Shown: in pieces, positions 52,700 to 61,251 of the stretch | Position numbering within the stretch: the first letter of the stretch is position 1 | Layout: every line of letters begins with the position of its first letter | Assembly (NCBI GenBank): GCA_035628995.1 | Contig: DASPIR010000021.1 | Span: 1 to 64,000 of the forward strand | Length of the DNA stretch: 64,000 bases | Source: Clostridia bacterium | Lineage (GTDB): Bacteria > Bacillota > Clostridia > Lutisporales > Lutisporaceae | Direction: 5' to 3' | Notes under the pieces: generated by a model | What the model was told of the DNA's origin: nothing | The model's database searches: none | What the model saw: the letters and a program-made list of their open reading frames with translations, nothing else | Made by a program: the position numbers and the translations under genes

Positions 52700-53503
52700 A
52701 TGGGTGAAGTAATTGTTGTTACATCAGGAAAAGGTGGGGTTGGCAAAACAACTACTACGGCAAATATAGGCACCGGCTTGGCACTTAGAGGCAAAAGCGT
52801 TGTTTTGGTTGATGCAGATATCGGGCTGAGGAATCTGGACGTTGTAATGGGTTTGGAAAATAGAATAGTATATGACCTTGTTGACGTTGTTGATGGAGTT
52901 TGCAGAATGAGACAAGCGCTGATTAAGGATAAAAGATACCCTAACCTGTATTTGCTTCCAGCTGCGCAGACAAAGGACAAGAATTCAGTTAATCCTGAAC
53001 AAATGCAGAAGCTTGCTGCAGAGCTTGCAGAAGAATTTGAATATGTCATATTTGACTGCCCTGCAGGAATAGAGCAGGGGTTTAAAAACGCAATAGCGGG
53101 TGCAAACAGGGCAATTGTAGTTACTACACCTGAAGTATCGGCTGTAAGGGATGCGGATAGGATAATAGGGCTCCTGGAAGCAAACGGACTGAGAAATCCT
53201 ATGCTTATAATAAATAGAATCAAGATGGATATGGTTAAACGCGGGGATATGATGAATATTGATGATATGATTGACATCCTTGCCATAGACCTCATAGGAG
53301 TGGTTCCTGATGATGATTTCATTGTTGTTTCGACCAACAGAGGGGAACCTGCAATTTCTGTAGAGCAGTCTTTGGCCGGACAAGCCTATAGGAATATTGT
53401 AAGAAGGATAATGGGAGAAGATGTTCCGTTCATGAACCTGGAATCAGACGACGGCTTTTTCAATAGGGTGGCAAAGCTGTTTGGATTGAGTAAGAAAAGA
53501 TAG
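52700..53503 (+). CDS. minD: Septum-site determining protein MinD
   Basis: A 267-residue ParA-like ATPase. The deviant Walker A motif is SGKGGVGKTTTTANIG, and DADIGLRNLDVVMG and VIFDCPAGIEQGF follow. The C-terminal amphipathic membrane-targeting helix is FFNRVAKLFGLSKK. ATP-bound MinD recruits MinC, and MinE releases it. Confidence 0.98.
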   Translation: MGEVIVVTSGKGGVGKTTTTANIGTGLALRGKSVVLVDADIGLRNLDVVMGLENRIVYDLVDVVDGVCRMRQALIKDKRYPNLYLLPAAQTKDKNSVNPEQMQKLAAELAEEFEYVIFDCPAGIEQGFKNAIAGANRAIVVTTPEVSAVRDADRIIGLLEANGLRNPMLIINRIKMDMVKRGDMMNIDDMIDILAIDLIGVVPDDDFIVVSTNRGEPAISVEQSLAGQAYRNIVRRIMGEDVPFMNLESDDGFFNRVAKLFGLSKKR

Positions 53504-53521
53504 GAGGAGGAGGTGTAAGTG

Positions 53522-53803
53522 ATGGACTTGTTTAAAATGTTTAGCAAGAGTGACAGTAGTAAGGATATAGCCAAGGAAAGACTTAAACTGGTTTTAATCC
53601 ATGACAGGGCCAATGTATCTCCTCAATTCCTTGAAATGATAAAGGGTGAACTGATAAAGGTAATATCAGATTATATGGAGATTGACGAAAAGGGGCTTGA
53701 AATCAAACTTACCAGAACCAAAAGGGAGTTTGACGATTCCACTGTACCTGCACTTGTTGCCAATATACCCATAAAGAGAATGAAAGATAACGGAAAGTTT
53801 TAG
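53522..53803 (+). CDS. minE: Cell division topological specificity factor MinE
   Basis: A 93-residue protein with the N-terminal anti-MinCD helix region (ERLKLVLIHDRANVSP) and the C-terminal topological-specificity domain (IKGELIKVISDYMEIDEKGLEIKL). ATG 53522 follows AGGAGGAGGTG. The presence of MinE points to an oscillating Min system rather than DivIVA-only control. Confidence 0.95.
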   Translation: MDLFKMFSKSDSSKDIAKERLKLVLIHDRANVSPQFLEMIKGELIKVISDYMEIDEKGLEIKLTRTKREFDDSTVPALVANIPIKRMKDNGKF

Positions 53804-53813
53804 CATGTTTACT

Positions 53814-53843
53814 AAACCCGGAGCAGTTTGCTCCGGGTTTTTT
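53814..53843 (+). terminator. Rho-independent terminator of minCDE
   Basis: AAACCCGGAGCA pairs with TGCTCCGGGTTTTTT around GTT. Confidence 0.93.
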
Positions 53844-53880
53844 GTGTTTATTGGACATAAATCTCCCTGGTCAATAATAT

Positions 53881-53910
53881 AGATATACAAGATATACAAG
53901 ATATACAAGA
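53881..53910. repeat. Short tandem repeat (9-bp unit)
   Basis: The 9-bp unit AGATATACA is repeated three times plus a partial unit, in the short leader of the SpoIVFA-like gene. The copy number may vary by slippage and alter promoter or leader spacing. Confidence 0.7.
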
Positions 53911-53929
53911 ACTATGGGGGAGAGAATAT

Positions 53930-54661
53930 ATGAATAACAATAATTTCGAAAATATTCCAAGACCAAAGTACATAAAGGAATATAGAAAAGTCGGCAGTAT
54001 GTTCAAATCAAAGAAATACGGAGAGAAGAGCTACTTGGACAGGTTTCTCATGCAGTCCTTCATATCCCTCGTAACCATAGCAGCAGTACTTTTGATAAAT
54101 AATATTAATATGAATCTGACAAATACGATATCTGACGGAATAAAAACAACTATAAACTGGAATATGAATTTCTCCAAGGCTCTTGGAACATTTTCAAATA
54201 TAAAGAATATAATACCAGAAGCAAAGAAAAATCTTGGGGTAATAGGGGCAGTACAGGAAAGCTTTGAGGATAATCCAAGCTTTATAATGCCTGTAGAAGG
54301 GGAGATAACTTCAGAGTTTGGTGAAAGAGTCCACCCGGTATTTAAAACAGTGAAAATGCATACTGGAGTAGATATTGATTCGAAAATCGGCACTCCGATA
54401 AAATCCTCCACGGCAGGCAAAGTGCTTAAGGTGGGTGAGGATGCTATAAATGGCAAGTACGTGAGAGTTAAGAGCGGTAATTATGAGGTAGTCTATGCAC
54501 ACTGCTATAAGATAAGCGTCAAAGAGGGTCAGAGTGTAAAGCAGGGGGATATACTGGGCGAGGTAGGAGATACAGGGGTTACATCGGGCCCTCACCTGCA
54601 TTTTGAGGTGCAGGAGAATGGAACAGCACTGAACCCCATGGATAAGCTTATGGGAGATTGA
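53930..54661 (+). CDS. spoIVFA: SpoIVFA-like membrane protein with M23 (LytM) peptidase domain
   Basis: A 243-residue protein. A cytoplasmic N-terminus leads to one membrane helix (SFISLVTIAAVLLINNI, about 48-64) and a linker. A C-terminal LytM domain follows with MHTGVDIDSKIGTP and SGPHLHFEVQENGTALNP, retaining the HxxxD and HxH zinc residues. Its place directly before the SpoIVFB homologue indicates the SpoIVFA role of holding or inhibiting that protease in the forespore membrane. The stop codon TGA lies inside the 5' arm of element B3. Confidence 0.85.
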   Translation: MNNNNFENIPRPKYIKEYRKVGSMFKSKKYGEKSYLDRFLMQSFISLVTIAAVLLINNINMNLTNTISDGIKTTINWNMNFSKALGTFSNIKNIIPEAKKNLGVIGAVQESFEDNPSFIMPVEGEITSEFGERVHPVFKTVKMHTGVDIDSKIGTPIKSSTAGKVLKVGEDAINGKYVRVKSGNYEVVYAHCYKISVKEGQSVKQGDILGEVGDTGVTSGPHLHFEVQENGTALNPMDKLMGD

Positions 54662-54760
54662 ACGCACAAGGGCAAATGACTTGGGTATGGTGCGAATTCA
54701 ATAACACTAAGGAAACATTTACGCGAAATTTGAATTAATTTTACAATATGAATTTCGCGA
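54657..54760 (+). repeat. Paired-hairpin element, family B, copy 3 (between spoIVFA and spoIVFB)
   Basis: Hairpin 1 ATTGAACGCAC...GTGCGAATTCAAT (54657-54702) with loop motif TTGGGTATG. Linker AACACTAAGGAAACATTT. Hairpin 2 CGCGAAATT...AATTTCGCG (54722-54759). The first arm overlaps the stop codon of the upstream gene. Here the linker has AAGGAA, linking family B with families A and C. Confidence 0.85.
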
Positions 54761-54837
54761 AATGCATTGTACAGTAAAAGGGCAGATAAAATAAGCAGAT
54801 ATTGTATTCATGTTCGGAATTGCTGGAGGTTCACATT

Positions 54838-55677
54838 GTGAGGATAAAACTTAATGCGTTTTTTATCCTTTTTTTATTTGCAAGCTATTTTGCGGGTTGG
54901 CTGCAGCAATCATTGATATTGTTTGCAGGTGTGCTCCTCCATGAACTTGGACATGTATTCACCGCAAAAAAAATGAGAATACAGGTGTTCGAGATTGAGC
55001 TGCTGCCATATGGGGGAGTTGCCAGGATGGAGGAACTGTCAAAATTCGGTGGCGCTGCAGAAGCTATTGTCTCGGCTGCAGGACCTGTCACAAGCTTACT
55101 CGTCGCCGGAGCATGTTACCTCTGCAGAAACTTTTCTGGATTGATGGAGCTAGGTTATAGATACAATCTGGTCATCTGCATTTTTAACCTTCTGCCTATA
55201 ATTCCATTGGATGGAGGCAAGATTGCAAGAAATCTGCTGATTTTCTTTATGGGTTACAGGCAGGCAACAAGGATTCTGGTATTGGCGGGAAGAGCAGCCG
55301 CCTTTATACTGCTGGGATACAATATATATATGCTTGCGACCGGGAGCAGAAGTGCTGCTCTTATTATTGCAGCTGTCTTCATATACATAGGCACTGTAAA
55401 AGAGGAGAAGTTCAGCTCATATTACTACCTTTTCACTGGGAACAGCACCAAGAACATGCTTATCACCCGGGGGCATATAAGAAAAAGGTTTATAAAAGCC
55501 AGGGAGGATGCCCGGATAAGCTCGGTTGTTAATCGCTTCAGTCCTGTGACTCTGTGCTATGTGCAGGTAGTGGATGCCTCAGGAGCAATAAAAAGAATAA
55601 TCAGTGAGGATGAAATTATGAAAGGCTTTCTAAAATACGGTTATGACGGAAGAATCAGGCAAATTATAAACATTTAG
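54838..55677 (+). CDS. spoIVFB: SpoIVFB-like site-2 protease
   Basis: A 279-residue intramembrane metalloprotease with around six helices. It has the zinc motif VLLHELGHVFTAKKM, NLLPIIPLDGGKIARN (the third ligand aspartate), and a C-terminal soluble part resembling a CBS domain. In B. subtilis it cleaves pro-sigma-K in the mother cell. A GTG start at 54838 follows GGAGG. It is separated from its partner gene by element B3. Confidence 0.92.
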   Translation: MRIKLNAFFILFLFASYFAGWLQQSLILFAGVLLHELGHVFTAKKMRIQVFEIELLPYGGVARMEELSKFGGAAEAIVSAAGPVTSLLVAGACYLCRNFSGLMELGYRYNLVICIFNLLPIIPLDGGKIARNLLIFFMGYRQATRILVLAGRAAAFILLGYNIYMLATGSRSAALIIAAVFIYIGTVKEEKFSSYYYLFTGNSTKNMLITRGHIRKRFIKAREDARISSVVNRFSPVTLCYVQVVDASGAIKRIISEDEIMKGFLKYGYDGRIRQIINI

Positions 55678-55768
55678 TAGAATTTTATACTACAATTATG
55701 TAATAATATGAGTGTGACAATTTTACTATTATGCAAATAAAGCTATAGCAAAATGTTAAAAATTATCT

Positions 55769-55860
55769 GGTTGCGAGTTACGAGTTACGAGTTGCGAGTA
55801 TTGAGTAAGTTTTCGAAGAATTTGCTTAAGCGCGAAACGCGAAACGCGAAACGCGAAACT
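55769..55860. repeat. Tandem gcgagtta / gcgaaac repeat block
   Basis: GGTTGCGAGTTACGAGTTACGAG begins about three degenerate copies of a GAGTTACGAGTT-like unit (55770-55800). These are followed by four copies of CGCGAAA (55831-55858). Similar units occur at 49166-49319. The block lies in the leader of the TIGR03960 gene. Confidence 0.75.
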
Positions 55861-55880
55861 GAAAAGCATCGGAGGAACAA

Positions 55881-57737
55881 ATGATATACGATAATACAAA
55901 GGAATACATATATGAGGAGCTGCTTCCCAGAGTGGAAAAGCCAGGAAGATATATAGGGACGGAATGGAACAGTATACATAAAGATCCCTCAAAGGTAGAT
56001 ATAAGATTTGCCTTTTGTTTTCCTGATGTTTATGAGGTAGGAATGTCTCATTTGGGAATGAAGATATTGTACCATCTTTTAAACGAGCAGCAGGACATTT
56101 TTTGCGAGAGGGTCTTCGCACCATGGCCTGATATGGAAAAAGAAATGCGTAATAACAATATAAAGCTTTTTGGACTGGAAAGCAGGGACTATATTGACAG
56201 TTTTGATTTTATAGGTTTTACACTCCAATATGAGATGAGCTATACAAACATTGTGAACATGCTTGATTTGGCGGAGATACCCATAAGATCCAGCGGAAGG
56301 AATGAAAATCATCCTTTCATAGTTGCTGGAGGACCATGTGCCTTTAACCCGGAGCCCCTACACGACATTGTGGACTTTTTCATGCTTGGAGAAGGCGAGG
56401 AACAGCTGCTTGAGGCAATGGAAGTGTATAGGAAGTGGAAAGAAGCGAAGGGTACAAGGAATGAATTCCTGCAGATGATTGCCGGCATCAGAGGCGTATA
56501 TGTGCCCAAGCTTTACAATGTTGACTACAACGAAGATGCAACAATAAAAGCAATTATGCCTGTAAACGAGGATATGCCGCAAAAGGTAAAGAAGAGGGTC
56601 ATAAAGAGCCTAAAAGGCGCTTATTTCCCTGACAAAATAATAGTGCCTTTTATAGACATTGTCCATGACAGGATAATGCTTGAAATATTCAGAGGCTGTA
56701 CAAGAGGCTGCCGTTTCTGCCAAGCAGGGATGATATACAGGCCGGTTAGGGAAAGAGAGGTAGAGGAGCTTGTAGAAATTGCCGACAAGCTTATACAAAG
56801 CTCCGGCTATGAGGAGATATCATTGTCATCCTTATCAACCAGTGATTTCTCAAAGCTCCACCAGCTGGTAGAAAAGCTGGTATCCAAATATCAGAGCAGG
56901 AGGATAGGACTTTCGCTTCCATCTCTGCGTATTGACTCATTTTCTTTGAAGCTTGTACAAGAGGTGCAGAAGGTGAGGAAAAGTGGTCTTACCTTTGCTC
57001 CGGAAGCAGGTACCCAGAGGATGAGAGATGTCATTAATAAGGGTGTGGATGAACAAGACCTTATTAATTCTGTGGGCGCGGCTTTTGAGACGGGCTACAG
57101 CAGCGTCAAGCTGTATTATATGATAGGCCTTCCAACGGAGACTATGGAAGATATTCAGGGAATAGCTGATTTGACCTTTAAGGTTGTGGATAGGTATTAT
57201 CAAGTGCCTAAGGAAAAAAGAGGAAGAGGTCTGAATGTAACTGCGAGCGCTTCCTCCTTTGTTCCCAAGCCGTTTACTCCCTACCAGTGGGAGCCGCAGG
57301 ACTCGATAGACACTCTTATAGAAAAGCAGAGGTATCTGCAAAAAGCCATAAAGAAAAAACAGATTACCTTCAATTGGCATGAGCCTTATGTAAGCTATAT
57401 GGAAGCTGTATTTGCAAGAGGTGACAGGAGGCTCTGCGATGTCCTGATAAAGGCGTGGGAGCTGGGCTGTAAATTTGACGGCTGGGATCAGCATTTTAAA
57501 TTTGATGTTTGGATGAAGGCTTTTGAAGAAACCGGCATTGATCCTAACTTTTATGCCATAAGGCGCAGGGACTTTGAGGAGATTCTTCCTTGGGATCATA
57601 TCGATGTAGGGGTAAACAAGAAATACTTGAGAAGTGAGTATAAAAAGTCCCTTAAGGCTGAGCTTACAAGAGATTGCAGGACTGCCTGCACAGGCTGCGG
57701 TATAAATCTGCTTGAGGAAGGCGGTGTCTGCAAGTAA
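55881..57737 (+). CDS. TIGR03960 family B12-binding radical SAM protein
   Basis: A 618-residue protein. The N-terminal cobalamin-binding-like domain (RFAFCFPDVYEVGMSHLGMK) is followed by a radical SAM domain with CTRGCRFCQAG (4Fe-4S, CxxxCxxC), LSLSSLSTSDFSKL and SASSFVPKPFTPYQWEP. The C-terminus ends CRTACTGCGINLLEEGGVCK. The function is unproved; the family always travels with a TIGR03936 protein, as here. CGGAGG precedes the ATG, and the stop codon overlaps the next gene. Confidence 0.93.
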   Translation: MIYDNTKEYIYEELLPRVEKPGRYIGTEWNSIHKDPSKVDIRFAFCFPDVYEVGMSHLGMKILYHLLNEQQDIFCERVFAPWPDMEKEMRNNNIKLFGLESRDYIDSFDFIGFTLQYEMSYTNIVNMLDLAEIPIRSSGRNENHPFIVAGGPCAFNPEPLHDIVDFFMLGEGEEQLLEAMEVYRKWKEAKGTRNEFLQMIAGIRGVYVPKLYNVDYNEDATIKAIMPVNEDMPQKVKKRVIKSLKGAYFPDKIIVPFIDIVHDRIMLEIFRGCTRGCRFCQAGMIYRPVREREVEELVEIADKLIQSSGYEEISLSSLSTSDFSKLHQLVEKLVSKYQSRRIGLSLPSLRIDSFSLKLVQEVQKVRKSGLTFAPEAGTQRMRDVINKGVDEQDLINSVGAAFETGYSSVKLYYMIGLPTETMEDIQGIADLTFKVVDRYYQVPKEKRGRGLNVTASASSFVPKPFTPYQWEPQDSIDTLIEKQRYLQKAIKKKQITFNWHEPYVSYMEAVFARGDRRLCDVLIKAWELGCKFDGWDQHFKFDVWMKAFEETGIDPNFYAIRRRDFEEILPWDHIDVGVNKKYLRSEYKKSLKAELTRDCRTACTGCGINLLEEGGVCK

Positions 57738-58438
57738 TGAATATAAGATTGAAATTTACAAAAGGGAACGAAGTAAAATATATATCTCATCTGGATCTTA
57801 TGAGAGTATTCCAGCGGGCTATAAGGCGCACAGGCATACCCATATCATACAGCATCGGCTTCAACCCGCATCAGGAGATATCTTTCGGTGCTCCTTTATC
57901 CCTTGGAGTTACAAGTAATGCGGAATATGTAGATTTTAAACTGTCTGGGACAATGGATGTCGAGGAGATAAAAGACCGATTGAATAGTTCTCTTCCTGAA
58001 GGAATAAAAATTCTTGGAGGCATGAAACTGCGGGAAAACTCTGAGAGTGCAATGTCTGTTGTCACCCATGCAAGATACAAGATTAGGATTAATATTGAAA
58101 ATGTTGCTGCTGAAGCCCTGAATAAGAGCATTGAAGAGTTCATCGCACAGGACAGTATTAAAGTCATGAAGGAGCAGCCCAAGAAGGGCTTTGCGCTTAA
58201 AGAGGTTGATATAAGACCAATGATTGTAGGTATGAAGCTCTCTGAGGCAAGAGAGAATATGTATATTATAGACTGTCTTCTCTTGAGCGGCAGCAGGGGG
58301 AATCTCAAGCCGGAATTATTAATGATGGCTTTCAAGGAATTTACAGGTTATAATATTGTTGGAATTAGGATAAACAGGGAAGAAGTTTATGCTGAGAAGA
58401 ATAATATACTTGTTGATTTGCTGGAATATGAAAGCTGA
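57737..58438 (+). CDS. TIGR03936 family protein (DUF2344), radical-SAM linked
   Basis: A 233-residue partner of the preceding radical SAM protein. Motifs are KYISHLDLMRVFQRAIRRTGIPISYSIGFNPHQEISFGAPLSLG and EYVDFKL. In other bacteria the two are fused or overlapping. Here ATG overlaps the upstream stop (TAATGA), so they are translationally coupled. The likely role is tRNA or ribosome-related modification, given the placement before RNase G/E and L21, but this is inferred. Confidence 0.93.
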   Translation: MNIRLKFTKGNEVKYISHLDLMRVFQRAIRRTGIPISYSIGFNPHQEISFGAPLSLGVTSNAEYVDFKLSGTMDVEEIKDRLNSSLPEGIKILGGMKLRENSESAMSVVTHARYKIRINIENVAAEALNKSIEEFIAQDSIKVMKEQPKKGFALKEVDIRPMIVGMKLSEARENMYIIDCLLLSGSRGNLKPELLMMAFKEFTGYNIVGIRINREEVYAEKNNILVDLLEYES

Positions 58439-58469
58439 TATCATTTGAAGGGCAAAGGAGTACATGTTG

Positions 58470-59993
58470 ATGAAGGAAATAATCATTGATGTCGGTTCAA
58501 GGCAGACCAGGGTTGCTCTGCTGGAAAACAAGGAACTGACTGAAATATATATTGAAAGGCAGAGCAATGAAAGGATAACAGGCAATATATACAAGGGAAA
58601 GGTAGAAAATGTGCTGCCCGGGATGCAGGCAGCCTTTGTTGATATAGGCTTGGACAAGAATGCATTCTTATATGTGAAGGATGCACTGCCCAATACATAT
58701 TCTGATGAAGATGATGAATGCATCGACCCCTCACAGTATAAGGATTATCAGATAGATGAGCTTCTGAAAGCAGGCCAGGAGATTATGGTGCAGGTTATGA
58801 AGGAGCCCATAGACACTAAAGGCGCAAGAGTAACCACTCACATCACGCTTCCCGGAAGGTTTGTAGTATTGATGCCAACAGTTGAATATATCGGGATATC
58901 CAGGCGTATAGAGAGCGATGCAGCTAGAGAAAAACTCAAAAAGACTGTTGAAGAATTGAAGCCAAAAGGAATGGGACTGATAGTCAGAACAGCTGCAGAA
59001 GACTGCACAGCTGAGGATATAGGCAATGATATAAATTTTTTACTGAAGCTTTGGGATAATATAAAACAAAAGCAAAAAACCGGAGTTACCCCGAGAATAG
59101 TGCATAAGGACATCAGCATCGTATACAGGACCATCAGGGACATGTTCACAAAGGGTATAGAACGGCTTGTGATTAACAACAAAGAGAACTACGAAAAGGT
59201 ATGTGAACTTGTTGCGCTGATTTCATCCCATCTTAGAAGCAAGGTTGAATACTATAATAAAGGTTATGATATATTTGAGTTTTATCAGGTCGAACCTCAG
59301 ATAAGCAAGATAATAAACCGGAAGGTATGGCTTAAATGCGGCGGCTATATAGTCATAGACCAGACTGAAGCACTTACCTCCATAGATGTGAATACCGGAA
59401 AATTCGTCGGCACGGTTGATTTAAAAGATACTGTACTGAAGACAAACACAGATGCTGCAAAAGAGATAGCGAAGCAGCTAAGACTAAGGGATATCGGGGG
59501 GATTATAATAATTGACTTTATAGATATGCCTGATATCGAACATGAAAGTGTAGTTCTTGAGGCTCTGAAGAATGCATTGAGAAAAGACAGAACGAGGACT
59601 AACGTACTTGGAATGACTCAGTTGGGTCTGGTAGAAATGACAAGGAAAAAGGTAAGACAGCGAATTGAGAATGTTCTGCTGGCGCCATGTCCATATTGCA
59701 AGGGAGAGGGAAGGATTCTCTCCAGTGAGACAATTGTCAAAAAAATAGAGAAGGAGGTAAACAGCCTGTTTTTTAATACCGGTGCCATGGCTGTTTATCT
59801 TGAGATACATCCCGACGTAGAGGAGCTTATAAACTATTACATAGCTGAAGATTTAATTGAACTTGGGAAAGACTATAAGAAACCTGTACTTATCAGGACT
59901 TCTGCTGAGCTTCATAGAGAGGGTTATTCCGTGAAGGGTATTGGTATGTCCGAGCTTACAGAGCTTCGCAAAGGTGGCTGCAGGGAGATATGA
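58470..59993 (+). CDS. rng: Ribonuclease G/E family protein
   Basis: A 507-residue endoribonuclease with an N-terminal S1 domain (NIYKGKVENVLPGMQAAFVDIGLDKNAFLYVKDA). The catalytic DNase-I-like domain has SIDVNTGKFVG and GGIIIIDFIDMPD with the two Mg-binding aspartates. CPYCKGEG is the zinc-link cysteine motif. It lacks the long C-terminal scaffold of RNase E. ATG 58470 was chosen from AAAGGAG spacing; a start 6 bp earlier is possible. Often found upstream of rplU in Clostridia. Confidence 0.95.
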   Translation: MKEIIIDVGSRQTRVALLENKELTEIYIERQSNERITGNIYKGKVENVLPGMQAAFVDIGLDKNAFLYVKDALPNTYSDEDDECIDPSQYKDYQIDELLKAGQEIMVQVMKEPIDTKGARVTTHITLPGRFVVLMPTVEYIGISRRIESDAAREKLKKTVEELKPKGMGLIVRTAAEDCTAEDIGNDINFLLKLWDNIKQKQKTGVTPRIVHKDISIVYRTIRDMFTKGIERLVINNKENYEKVCELVALISSHLRSKVEYYNKGYDIFEFYQVEPQISKIINRKVWLKCGGYIVIDQTEALTSIDVNTGKFVGTVDLKDTVLKTNTDAAKEIAKQLRLRDIGGIIIIDFIDMPDIEHESVVLEALKNALRKDRTRTNVLGMTQLGLVEMTRKKVRQRIENVLLAPCPYCKGEGRILSSETIVKKIEKEVNSLFFNTGAMAVYLEIHPDVEELINYYIAEDLIELGKDYKKPVLIRTSAELHREGYSVKGIGMSELTELRKGGCREI

Positions 59994-60007
59994 GCTCACT
60001 GGTTCGA

Positions 60008-60048
60008 GGTGCGGGAATCGTAGGGGCGAACAGTGTTCGCCAGTAATA
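60008..60048. repeat. Short intergenic repeat remnant with GCGAAC hairpin
   Basis: GGTTCGAGGTGCGGGAA is followed by GTAGGGGCGAACAGTGTTCGCC, in which GGCGAAC pairs with GTTCGCC around AGT. G-rich fragments of this kind are common repeat debris in Clostridia; this one has no ORF. Confidence 0.4.
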
Positions 60049-60069
60049 TGAAACAAAAGTTCAGGATAA

Positions 60070-60098
60070 TTGACAAACAAGGTATGTTATGATAATAT
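60070..60098 (+). promoter_or_regulatory. Promoter of the rplU operon
   Basis: TTGACA (60070-60075) and TAATAT (60093-60098) are separated by 17 bp, 88 bp upstream of the rplU start codon. Confidence 0.75.
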
Positions 60099-60104
60099 AT
60101 ATTG

Positions 60105-60186
60105 GCGTAGGCGTATCCGCTCGAATCGGGTTTTAAAAATTTTACCTAGTATTCGGCGAGACTTAATTATGAGGAGGTGTAGCCTA
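60105..60186 (+). promoter_or_regulatory. rplU (L21) mRNA leader, candidate autoregulatory structure
   Basis: The transcribed leader contains a hairpin CTCGAAT (60120-60126) with ATTCGGCGAG (60151-60160), plus an AGGAGGTG site. Firmicute rplU transcripts carry an L21 leader that probably binds ribosomal protein L21. The position and fold agree, but the consensus was not checked base by base. Confidence 0.5.
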
Positions 60187-60498
60187 ATGTATGCAATAAT
60201 AAAGACTGGCGGCAAGCAGTATATGGTTAACGAAGGTGACGTGTTGATGGTAGAAAAGCTTGACGTAGAATCCGGTGCCAAGGTTGTGTTTGAAGAAGTA
60301 CTTGCTGTAGGAAACAATGGTGAGCTGAACCTTGGTAGTCCTGTAGTTTCAGGTGCTAAAGTAGAAGCAACTGTAATTCAGAATGGCAAGGAAAAGAAGG
60401 TAATTGTTTTCAAATACAAGCCAAAGAAGGATTATAGAAAGAAACAAGGTCATAGACAGCCATTCACAAAGGTTAAAATCGAAAAAATAAACGCATAG
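60187..60498 (+). CDS. rplU: Ribosomal protein L21
   Basis: A 103-residue 50S subunit protein with the typical sequence [20 protein letters not shown] and the C-terminal [24 protein letters not shown] 60187 follows AGGAGGTG; longer in-frame sequence lies in the leader. First gene of rplU-prp-rpmA-spo0B-obg. Confidence 0.98.
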   Translation: MYAIIKTGGKQYMVNEGDVLMVEKLDVESGAKVVFEEVLAVGNNGELNLGSPVVSGAKVEATVIQNGKEKKVIVFKYKPKKDYRKKQGHRQPFTKVKIEKINA

Positions 60499-60509
60499 AA
60501 GCGATTTTT

Positions 60510-60842
60510 ATGATTAAGATTATAATCTATAAAGCCCGAGAGGGCGAAATAACAGGTTTCAAGGTAACAGGACATTCTGGCTATGCTGCGCATGGTAAGG
60601 ATATCGTCTGCAGTGCAGTTTCAGCCCTTGCCCAAACGGCTCTGCTGGGACTTTTAAAGGTCGCAGAAGCAGACGTAGCTTATAAGATTGATGAGGGATA
60701 CCTCACATGTAATCTTATGAACGCCGGCTCGGAAAGAAAGCGCATTATGTGTGAAGCAATACTTGGAACTATGTATGAAGGACTTAAGAATATTCAGGAT
60801 AGCTATATAAAACACATTGATATAGTTGAAGAGGAGGTGTAG
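60510..60842 (+). CDS. prp: Ribosomal-processing cysteine protease Prp
   Basis: A 110-residue protease that trims the N-terminus of L27. The catalytic pair is visible as His22 in [12 protein letters not shown] and Cys34 in [17 protein letters not shown]. It lies between rplU and rpmA as in all Prp-containing Firmicutes. The matching cleavage site is seen in L27. Confidence 0.96.
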   Translation: MIKIIIYKAREGEITGFKVTGHSGYAAHGKDIVCSAVSALAQTALLGLLKVAEADVAYKIDEGYLTCNLMNAGSERKRIMCEAILGTMYEGLKNIQDSYIKHIDIVEEEV

Positions 60843-60844
60843 AT

Positions 60845-61117
60845 ATGTTCAAGATGAACCTTCAGTTATTTGCACATAAGAAAGGTGTAGGTAGCTCAAG
60901 AAACGGTAGAGACTCTCATTCACAGAGGCTTGGCACAAAGAGGGCTGACGGACAGCCAGTACTTGCTGGTAATATACTTGTAAGACAGAGAGGAACAAAG
61001 ATCCATCCCGGCATAAACGTAGGGATAGGTAAAGACGATACTCTGTTTGCGCTTATAGAAGGTGTTGTAAAATTCGAGCGTAAAGGTAGAGACAAGAAGC
61101 AGGTAAGTGTATACTAG
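60845..61117 (+). CDS. rpmA: Ribosomal protein L27 with Prp-cleaved N-terminal extension
   Basis: A 90-residue 50S protein. The start [17 protein letters not shown] has the extension and LQLF/AHKKG cleavage site recognised by Prp. The mature N-terminus AHKKG reaches the peptidyl-transferase centre. AGAGGAGGTG lies in the end of prp, so translation is coupled. A terminator follows at 61139. Confidence 0.98.
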   Translation: MFKMNLQLFAHKKGVGSSRNGRDSHSQRLGTKRADGQPVLAGNILVRQRGTKIHPGINVGIGKDDTLFALIEGVVKFERKGRDKKQVSVY

Positions 61118-61138
61118 GCATAATAATAACGTAGAATC

Positions 61139-61172
61139 AATAAAGGTACGGCTAGACTGTACCTTTATTTTT
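61139..61172 (+). terminator. Rho-independent terminator after rpmA
   Basis: AATAAAGGTAC pairs with GTACCTTTATT around GGCTAGACT, with a T-run. Readthrough or a separate promoter would be needed to express spo0B-obg. Confidence 0.85.
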
Positions 61173-61251
61173 AATCATTTTTATTAGAATAATTTTCCTT
61201 AATTGATAATGTATACATGGGTATATCCCGAAATACATGGGGGACTGATTA

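Noticed and set aside
53881-53910. Possible CRISPR-like tandem repeat
   Set aside because: The unit is 9 bp without spacers, so it is a simple microsatellite.
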